Shown here: positions 40,841 through 46,108 of the stretch, piece by piece
How the letters are laid out: each line of letters starts with the position of its first letter
How positions within the stretch are numbered: the first letter of the stretch is position 1
Origin: Hellea sp.
GTDB lineage: Bacteria; Pseudomonadota; Alphaproteobacteria; Caulobacterales; Maricaulaceae
DNA: 46,108 bases
Assembly (NCBI GenBank): GCA_020629875.1
Contig: JAHDCL010000005.1
Coordinates: 13,954 to 60,061 of the forward strand
Direction: 5' to 3'
The notes under the pieces: model-generated
Seen by the model: the letters and a program-made list of their open reading frames with translations, nothing else
What the model was told of the DNA's origin: nothing
Database searches by the model: none
Position numbers and translations under genes: made by a program

Positions 40841-41229
40841 GGGGTTGAGATGGCTTTGCACCTGACTCCTTTGACAGGAATTTTTTTTCCTGTTGTTCGG
40901 TTAAGCACATAGCAATTGCGGCCCATCATGATAAGGTCAATATGGGTGGGCATCTCCATCGTTCGTCCGTCGATGATTTTACCATTCCGCTTGTTCACCG
41001 ATGCAGGTTCAATAGTCACGGATGATTTTACAGTAAAACTATCTGGCGCGAGGGAGACATTTGACCCAACAGCCTTTGATGTGGCCACCTCAAGGAGTTG
41101 ACGAGCTTTCGAGCTTTTGTCTGTTATGATGGCAGGCTGTGGGTCTTGCGCCTGCGTTGTTTTACAAGCTGATAGGACAGTGCCAGCCAAAAATATTACC
41201 CAAGTCACATGCTTAAGTGAGAATATCAC
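40837..41229 (-). CDS. Small lipoprotein of unknown function
   Basis: A 130-residue protein with a lipobox (GTVLSAC, ~Cys22) and a short polar body with two further cysteines (RNCYVLNR and VRCKAIS), which could pair. I recognise no domain. Its start overlaps the S41 protease stop by 4 nt (ATGA) and its end overlaps the convergent nuclease gene by 4 nt, so it is tightly packed and coupled to the protease. Function is unknown; co-localisation in the periplasm with the protease is inferred. Confidence 0.75.
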   Translation of the reverse strand: MIFSLKHVTWVIFLAGTVLSACKTTQAQDPQPAIITDKSSKARQLLEVATSKAVGSNVSLAPDSFTVKSSVTIEPASVNKRNGKIIDGRTMEMPTHIDLIMMGRNCYVLNRTTGKKIPVKGVRCKAISTP

Positions 41230-42878
41230 TTAGATTCGCCTGGTGTATCTAGCAGTCGGCTATTTCTTAACGCCAAACGGCTCCGAACTCGCGCATCGCT
41301 CAGAAGAGATTGAGCCGGGTCACTCTCATACTGGATTTGTCGCTGCGCTTTAGCTTGGGCAATTGTTGATGAGCTTGCCGGGCAAGTACCATTTGCGCGA
41401 TAAGATAAAGCCGTAGAGAGCATGCTTTCTGTTTCGTCACCCAGCTGATCCGCAAAGTTATCTTCAGCGACGCATCCCGCAATTTTTTCACCTATAACGG
41501 AGCTTGCATTTTGAGGGGTAAAGCCATCGGTATAGTCTCCGAAACCTTTATTGTTCACACCCTTGAACTGAATTGTGAAATAGGTCTCTCCACAATTATC
41601 TGTCCCGTAAAAACCAAATGGCTTTCCGCATGTTTTATCGCCGATTAAAATGACCTCAACATCAATTCCTCGTAAGCCATTAATAACAGCTTCGCTGGCA
41701 CTACATGTATTGTCTGTTGATAGGATAAATACCCGGGGCAAATCCACGGCGTCTAAGTCTTGGCCAGCTGGAAACGCATTGTTAAACCCGAGACTCTCTT
41801 TGTAAAAAGGTGTTGGGCGTAAAGTTTCGCCCGTGACCGGGTTTGTGGTTGGATTTTTGTCATTGAAAGTGAGCTGTTCAAAAAACGCATTGTCAGTTTG
41901 ATCATCACCCGCAATCATATAGGCAATTTGGCTCGCAATGGCGAGGAAACCGCCACCATTATAGCGCAGGTCTAGAACAAGGTCATCAATTTGAGCTGTT
42001 TTCATCTGCGTGAATGCATTTGCAATTTGTTGCTCTGCTGTTGAAGTGCCGAAAGTGGTAAAGAGGATGTATCCGACTTTCCCTGTCGGTGTGTCGATGA
42101 TTTTTGTTGTGTTGACAGGCTGCTCGGCGACCACGTCTGATGTCAATGTCACTGTCCGCGTTTCTGTGCTGCCCACATCACGCACCAAGAAGGTATGACT
42201 TTCACCTGCGGTGGATGGGAAAAGGCCAGCGTTGAGTACGTCTACATTACTACCATTGACGGCATCTTCCCCATCAATTTCAAGAATTTCAGTGCCTCGT
42301 AAGAGGGCGTTTCCACTTGCTGCTGGAGAACCTGGCTGCACCAGCGCTACACGAATATCTCGCGGTGGAGAAGCATTCAGCAGTACAAAATCTGCACCAT
42401 ATCCTGCAGATGCTCCAGTTGCCACGCGCTGTTCGTATTCATCAGTTGGAATCGTGAAGTGGAACTGATCTTGCGCGGTCCCTGAGGCGGTGGTGGCGCT
42501 TGTCTTTAACTTGTCGAAATACTCTAGGCGGGTATCCGTATTGCCTGGGTCGATATCTGGTACCTCATTGTACCAGAGATAAGTTTCGTCGGTCCAAGAT
42601 CTGAGCCAAAATTTTTCCCGTGTGGTTGAGCCCGCTACATCGGGATAGGGGTTACCATCTATATCTCGTGTCGTTCGGGGCACAGCGCATTGATTTTTAA
42701 AGCTCGAGGCAGGTGCAAATGAGCCCGCTGTCCAAGTGGGATCAGAAGATCCTGCCGGCACGGTCGGGGTGAAAACTGTGGGAGAACTGCTGCCGCTTCC
42801 CCCGCCACATGCGGCTAAAAAGGTTGCTGTGAGCGTTAATGATGCTGAAGTTAGAAGGCGGAAGGAAAGAGAAGTCAT
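41226..42878 (-). CDS. S41-family (C-terminal processing-type) protease, lipoprotein
   Basis: A 550-residue lipoprotein (signal ends FLAAC, ~Cys24, then GGGSGSSS tether). An N-terminal domain (~70-160), a PDZ domain (~175-260: IRVALVQPGSPAASG, GTEILEIDGEDA), and a tail-specific protease core (~270-470) follow: VGYILFTTFG, LVLDLRYNGGG, and the catalytic Ser in STDNTCSASEAV with the Lys in GDKTCGKPFG. The cysteines in the core may form a disulfide in the periplasm. CTP proteases cut proteins near the C terminus; here a periplasmic or outer-membrane role is likely. Coupled by ATGA to the small lipoprotein gene. Confidence 0.93.
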   Translation of the reverse strand: MTSLSFRLLTSASLTLTATFLAACGGGSGSSSPTVFTPTVPAGSSDPTWTAGSFAPASSFKNQCAVPRTTRDIDGNPYPDVAGSTTREKFWLRSWTDETYLWYNEVPDIDPGNTDTRLEYFDKLKTSATTASGTAQDQFHFTIPTDEYEQRVATGASAGYGADFVLLNASPPRDIRVALVQPGSPAASGNALLRGTEILEIDGEDAVNGSNVDVLNAGLFPSTAGESHTFLVRDVGSTETRTVTLTSDVVAEQPVNTTKIIDTPTGKVGYILFTTFGTSTAEQQIANAFTQMKTAQIDDLVLDLRYNGGGFLAIASQIAYMIAGDDQTDNAFFEQLTFNDKNPTTNPVTGETLRPTPFYKESLGFNNAFPAGQDLDAVDLPRVFILSTDNTCSASEAVINGLRGIDVEVILIGDKTCGKPFGFYGTDNCGETYFTIQFKGVNNKGFGDYTDGFTPQNASSVIGEKIAGCVAEDNFADQLGDETESMLSTALSYRANGTCPASSSTIAQAKAQRQIQYESDPAQSLLSDARVRSRLALRNSRLLDTPGESK

Positions 42879-42950
42879 ACGGTACCTTATTATTTTACGC
42901 CCGATATAACCCTAATGCTGATATGAGCGAGCGTAAACATTGCATAACAT

Positions 42951-42983
42951 AAAAAAAGCATCCTGGGATGAACAGGATGCTTT
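42951..42983 (-). terminator. Intrinsic terminator of carD
   Basis: AAAGCATCCTG (42955-42965) and CAGGATGCTTT (42973-42983) form a perfect 11-bp stem with a 7-nt loop. On the minus strand it continues into a run of T (complement of 42951-42957). It lies 25 bp after the carD stop. Confidence 0.88.
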
Positions 42984-43008
42984 AAATAAGGTTGCTTTGC
43001 CACGTTTT

Positions 43009-43629
43009 CTAAGCTGCTGCCGTCTCCCCGCCTTCATCATTTTCCGCAGCCACTTCAGCTTCCTTAGCTGCCTTGGCCGCCTGACGTGTGCGGGCTTTTG
43101 TAAGCGTTTCGAGAACGTCTTCTAGTGCCGCGCCGCGATCCGTTTTCTTGATGGCTGCCACTTCGCGAACCATTCTGTCTGTCGCACGTTCATAGAGTTG
43201 GCGCTCAGAATAACTTTGTTCTGGTTGCGCATCGGTGCGGTGAAGGTCGCGAACAACTTCGGCGACAAGGATGAGGTCGCCTGAATTGATTTTGGCTTCA
43301 TACTCCTGAGCGCGTCGGCTCCACATGGTGCGTTTAATGCGCGCTCGTCCCTTGAGGGTTGTGAAGGCGTCTTTGAGGATAAGCTCGTTAGATAAAGCCC
43401 GCATTCCAGATGTCGCCGCTTTGGTTGTTGGAACCCGTAAGGTCATTTTGTCTTGCTCGAAGTGAACAACATAGGTTTCTATATCAAATCCTGCGATTAC
43501 CTCTTGCTCAACTCCGGTGACTTTGCCAACGCCATGTGCTGGATAGACAATGAATTGTCCGGCTTTGAAGAGTTTTTTCTTGGATTTTTTTGGCGCAGTT
43601 TTACCCGCAGCTGCTTTTTTAGTTGCCAT
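43009..43629 (-). CDS. carD: CarD/CdnL-family transcription regulator
   Basis: A 206-residue regulator of the RNA polymerase-binding CarD/CdnL family, which stabilises the open complex at rRNA and other housekeeping promoters. The N terminus is a Lys/Ala-rich tail, then the Tudor-like RNAP-interaction domain (FKAGQFIVYPAHGVGKVTGVE), and the helical DNA-binding domain with the LKGRARIKRTMWSRRAQEYE segment. The C terminus is an Ala/Glu-rich tail. In Caulobacter the homologue CdnL adjusts growth to nutrient state. It has its own terminator and a likely own promoter. Confidence 0.95.
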   Translation of the reverse strand: MATKKAAAGKTAPKKSKKKLFKAGQFIVYPAHGVGKVTGVEQEVIAGFDIETYVVHFEQDKMTLRVPTTKAATSGMRALSNELILKDAFTTLKGRARIKRTMWSRRAQEYEAKINSGDLILVAEVVRDLHRTDAQPEQSYSERQLYERATDRMVREVAAIKKTDRGAALEDVLETLTKARTRQAAKAAKEAEVAAENDEGGETAAA

Positions 43630-43678
43630 TCTGGAGAGCCCTTTATCTTACACCCACATGAACGGAGTAGGTGTTTAT

Positions 43679-43707
43679 ATAACACAAAACGGCACGAGTT
43701 TTTTCAA
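43679..43707 (-). promoter_or_regulatory. Likely carD promoter
   Basis: On the minus strand TTGAAA (43702-43707) and TGTTAT (43679-43684) lie 17 bp apart, 49 bp before the carD start. Overlapping TTATAT/TATATA choices for the -10 box exist. Confidence 0.4.
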
Positions 43708-43822
43708 GCTCGCACCGAATTTAAGCTGACCCCATATCATAAAAATGCGTAAAAAGCGAGTCGAACCCAATATTTTTTCATCAAAAAGGCAGTTTTAAGC
43801 CTGCTTTTAATGCATTTTTGCG

Positions 43823-44167
43823 TTATTCGTCCCCGGTACCAGGTTTTTCGCTGAAGTATTTTTCGAACTTACCAGTTTCAGACTCATATTTTTCGCGGTC
43901 TGCGGGGGGCTCCTTTTTGACCGTGATGACAGGCCAAATTTCAGCGTATTTTGAGTTGATTTCGAGCCACTTACCGTCTGGGTCATCTTCCGTATCAGGT
44001 ACGATTGCGTCGACGGGGCATTCTGGTTCGCACACACCGCAATCAATGCACTCATCTGGATGGATGACCAACATATTCTCGCCTTCATAGAAACAGTCTA
44101 CAGGACAGACTTCCACACAATCCATGAATTTACATTTTACGCATTCGTCTTTGACGATATAGGTCAT
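43823..44167 (-). CDS. fdxA: 7Fe-8S ferredoxin FdxA
   Basis: A 114-residue soluble electron carrier. The first cluster region reads [18 protein letters not shown] (3Fe-4S and 4Fe-4S ligands) and the second [19 protein letters not shown]-terminal tail of ~50 residues (ends EKPGTGDE) is typical for the FdxA family. It lies between carD and an S4-domain gene, a common alphaproteobacterial order. The physiological electron partner is unknown from the sequence. Confidence 0.96.
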   Translation of the reverse strand: MTYIVKDECVKCKFMDCVEVCPVDCFYEGENMLVIHPDECIDCGVCEPECPVDAIVPDTEDDPDGKWLEINSKYAEIWPVITVKKEPPADREKYESETGKFEKYFSEKPGTGDE

Positions 44168-44215
44168 GATGTATTCCTTATTTCAGGGGCGATTTGGCAA
44201 TCTGCGCTCTAAATG

Positions 44216-44551
44216 TCAAGCAGGGGAATGGTCACGATATAAGGATTGTGCTTCAGAAGCGGGCCCACGGCGTGTTCCCGGACTAATCATCTCAATTTCA
44301 ATCAGCTTTGGGCCTCGCATAAAGGTCACATGTTCACCGGGTTTTAGAAAAAGCCCCGGCTTTCGGACCCGTTCTGTTCGGCCATGTCGCGTGATACGGA
44401 TTTTGCCGCTTAATATCATTTTTGTAGCTAAGCTACGTGTTTTAAATATTCGTGTCCTGAAAAGCCAAACGTCTAAACGACAGCCCTCTTCACGCGTCGC
44501 ATTATCACGGTTTGTTTCTGCTTTTTGTCTCAAGCTAATTGGGCTTCCCAT
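44216..44551 (-). CDS. S4-domain RNA-binding protein (HslR-like)
   Basis: A 111-residue protein with one S4 RNA-binding domain (CRLDVWLFRTRIFKTRSLATK and ILSGKIRI) in the first two thirds, followed by a basic tail. Close relatives are HslR (Hsp15)-type proteins that bind the 50S subunit after stalled translation. It overlaps the helicase gene by 17 nt, which implies coupling. The first ~22 residues precede the domain and may be a real leader or an overlong start. Confidence 0.88.
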   Translation of the reverse strand: MGSPISLRQKAETNRDNATREEGCRLDVWLFRTRIFKTRSLATKMILSGKIRITRHGRTERVRKPGLFLKPGEHVTFMRGPKLIEIEMISPGTRRGPASEAQSLYRDHSPA

Positions 44552-46108
44552 TCTTTAAAGCAGCAAGTGCGGCAAACGGAGAGTCTTCCATCTTCCTCGC
44601 AGGCTTTGCTGTGAAGGTCTTATTTTGATTTTGTTTGTTCTTTTTGCCCTTAAATTTATTTTGAGGGCGACCTTTCCCATAGGCCTTTTTGTCCCGAGGC
44701 TTAAAATTGGGTTTTCTTCGGGGCATATACCAAAATTCGGTATTTATAACGTCCTTTGTCGTGCCGTCTTCTAAAACTTCTCGGTGGTGATAAATATGGA
44801 GAGGTTTGATTGCCTTTTTTGGACGTGCCGGCTCCAATTTAGTCTCAGTCTCTGGGTTCGTATCTACAACAGCCTTCGGGTTTTCTGCATTCACCTCTGC
44901 TGGTTCTGATGTGGCGAGCACAGGGTCAACAGATGCTGAAAGAGTTTTTGATGTAGAAAGCTCGGAAGCGGAGGCGGCGGATTGGTCAACTTTCGGGGGT
45001 TGCGGCGCCGGAGGGAAGTCCTCCAATTTGATTGTTTCGGACTCAAAACCTAATGACTTTAAGACGCCTTGCATATCTTCATGGCTACAGCCCATGATTG
45101 CCATCATTTCCTGCATAATTTGAAATTTTTTGCCGCGCCCTAGCGCTTCATTTTGCTGTTGGGCCTGCCTAATCTGACTGCCGAGGCGGTTGAGAATATC
45201 AAAGCGGGCAATTCTAGGCCCTACCGCGCGATAGCCTGCCATGGAGAGAGCTTGGACAGAGAAATTCTCGCTAGCGAGATCACCTTCATTTGGAATAGAT
45301 GTAACACCGGCAAAGGGAATAAAGGGCTTGCGATCTCCGCCTGCACCATAGGCGGTTAAGATGCTAAGAAGCCGCGCTGGAGCTGGCTTCATAAGGTCTC
45401 TGATGTAAACATTATATTGGCCAAACTGAACATTGGCTTCGCGGAGCTGACGGCGGGCGCGCTGGTCTAGTTCTCGAAGGGTTTTCCAATGGTCTTTGCG
45501 GTCAACCGTCCCGAAGTTCTCATAGAGCGTATAGGCAAATCCTCTTGCCTCGGGGACAGTGCTCTCTCTTGCTTGTATTTCTTTTAGCTCCAACAAGGGT
45601 TTGAATTTGTCAGATGCCTCGGCTCGAAGATAGTCACGCATACGCGCCGCAGCGAGATTTTTTAGATTTTCATTACCCAATTCGCCGCCAATGAGCTCCG
45701 CATCTGGATTCATTGGCGTGCCGCCGGACCCTACCTTGCCAACTTCTTTACCGCCCCAAAGGATCTTACCTCTGTCGGACAACGTAAAGATACTGTGCAT
45801 CCCGCCGCAAAGGCTTGTGAGGCGTCGATCTACTTCGGGTCCTACGACTTTTTCTGCGGCTGCTTGAACAGCTTTGGCCTCGAGCTCAGATGTGCTCTCA
45901 GAAGGCGTGAATTTCAACCCTGCCAGATGACCTATAATCTGGTCGTCTACGACCACGTCGCCATTATCTTTAATTGTTGCGCTCATATAAGTCTCAGACC
46001 CCATGCCCTTCAGCAGCTTGCTTGTGCGTCGGTCTACGAACCGCGCTATCAAGGCTTCGTGTAGCGCATCCGATAGCCTGTCTTCAACCTCGCGTGCACG
46101 ATTTACCC
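44535..46108 (-). CDS. SUV3-like DEAD-box/superfamily 2 helicase, C-terminal part
   Basis: The frame is open to the window edge, so this is the last ~524 residues of a larger protein; the helicase motor domains are outside the window. The part seen corresponds to the C-terminal region of alphaproteobacterial SUV3/Lhr-like helicases: FVDRRTSKLLKGM, IIGHLAGLKFTPS, the REANVQFGQYNVYIRDLMKPAP segment, and a long variable tail ending in Lys/Asn/Gln-rich sequence (PRRKPNFKPRDKKAYGKGR), probably RNA-binding. SUV3-type enzymes unwind RNA for turnover. The gene overlaps the S4-domain gene, so the two are probably coupled. Confidence 0.88.
   Translation of the reverse strand, partial: VNRAREVEDRLSDALHEALIARFVDRRTSKLLKGMGSETYMSATIKDNGDVVVDDQIIGHLAGLKFTPSESTSELEAKAVQAAAEKVVGPEVDRRLTSLCGGMHSIFTLSDRGKILWGGKEVGKVGSGGTPMNPDAELIGGELGNENLKNLAAARMRDYLRAEASDKFKPLLELKEIQARESTVPEARGFAYTLYENFGTVDRKDHWKTLRELDQRARRQLREANVQFGQYNVYIRDLMKPAPARLLSILTAYGAGGDRKPFIPFAGVTSIPNEGDLASENFSVQALSMAGYRAVGPRIARFDILNRLGSQIRQAQQQNEALGRGKKFQIMQEMMAIMGCSHEDMQGVLKSLGFESETIKLEDFPPAPQPPKVDQSAASASELSTSKTLSASVDPVLATSEPAEVNAENPKAVVDTNPETETKLEPARPKKAIKPLHIYHHREVLEDGTTKDVINTEFWYMPRRKPNFKPRDKKAYGKGRPQNKFKGKKNKQNQNKTFTAKPARKMEDSPFAALAALKNGKPN

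Noticed and set aside
43783-43808. Hairpin with T-rich tail after fdxA
   Set aside because: The stem needs a bulge (AAAAG-CAG/CTG-CTTTT) and alternatives exist, so I do not list it as a terminator.
1-46108. Prophage, IS element, CRISPR array or other mobile island
   Set aside because: No transposase, integrase, phage structural gene or regular repeat array was seen; the only phage-like protein is SpmX, which is a domesticated lysozyme relative.

Overview
This window is a stretch of alphaproteobacterial chromosome. It is gene-dense, with moderate G+C judged by eye and not computed, and housekeeping genes sit beside conserved hypotheticals. The taxonomic reading rests on a 41-residue L36 of the alphaproteobacterial type, the order rpmH-rnpA-yidC-engB-argB, the block carD-fdxA-S4 protein-SUV3-like helicase, a DUF1489 protein, and above all an SpmX orthologue. 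SpmX (degenerate phage-type muramidase domain, acidic linker, two C-terminal membrane helices) is a polarity and cell-cycle factor of dimorphic and stalked alphaproteobacteria. A marine member of the Hyphomonadales/Caulobacterales is the best guess, made from gene content alone.

Layout. 1-2958: 5' part of an alanine/glycine:cation symporter (minus), rpmJ with its own promoter, an exported TPR protein, and a convergent membrane dipeptidase. 2996-8639 (minus): the conserved block rpmH, rnpA, yidC, engB, argB, followed by a duplicated DUF1036 protein, a HAD pyrimidine 5'-nucleotidase and the dipeptidase, mostly with 2-4 nt junctions. 8858-13421 (plus): a tight four-gene cluster of DUF547 lipoprotein, TVP38-type membrane protein, MerA-like flavoprotein and sensor kinase, meeting folD tail to tail. 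14514-19379: DUF1800 lipoprotein, Tat-exported DUF1501 protein, lipoprotein amidase. 19470-23859: type II secretion gspC-gspD-gspN, a small lipoprotein, and a convergent catalytic-domain-only prepilin peptidase.

23945-29579: magnesium transporter mgtE, a HEGYPGHH lipoprotein, spmX, a cupin/JmjC-like protein and DUF1489. spmX is preceded by a very good sigma-54 promoter and a perfect upstream dyad, matching the TacA/sigma-54 control known in Caulobacter. 29582-32477: a large TonB-dependent receptor with its own terminator (minus). 32708-35381: GNAT acetyltransferase and a hybrid histidine kinase. 35384-38393 (minus): DUF1272, panC, a D,D-carboxypeptidase with a SPOR domain, and a bacterial SH3 protein divergent from a D-2-hydroxyacid dehydrogenase.

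39509-40015 is the only gap over 300 bases. It holds a promoter-like element, two tiny overlapping reading frames, several hairpins and a strong intrinsic terminator, so it probably encodes an unannotated small RNA and/or small proteins. 40016-46108: a nuclease-like protein, a small lipoprotein, an S41 protease lipoprotein, carD, fdxA, an S4-domain protein and the C-terminal part of a SUV3-like helicase cut by the window edge. I saw no rRNA, tRNA, CRISPR array, IS element or prophage.
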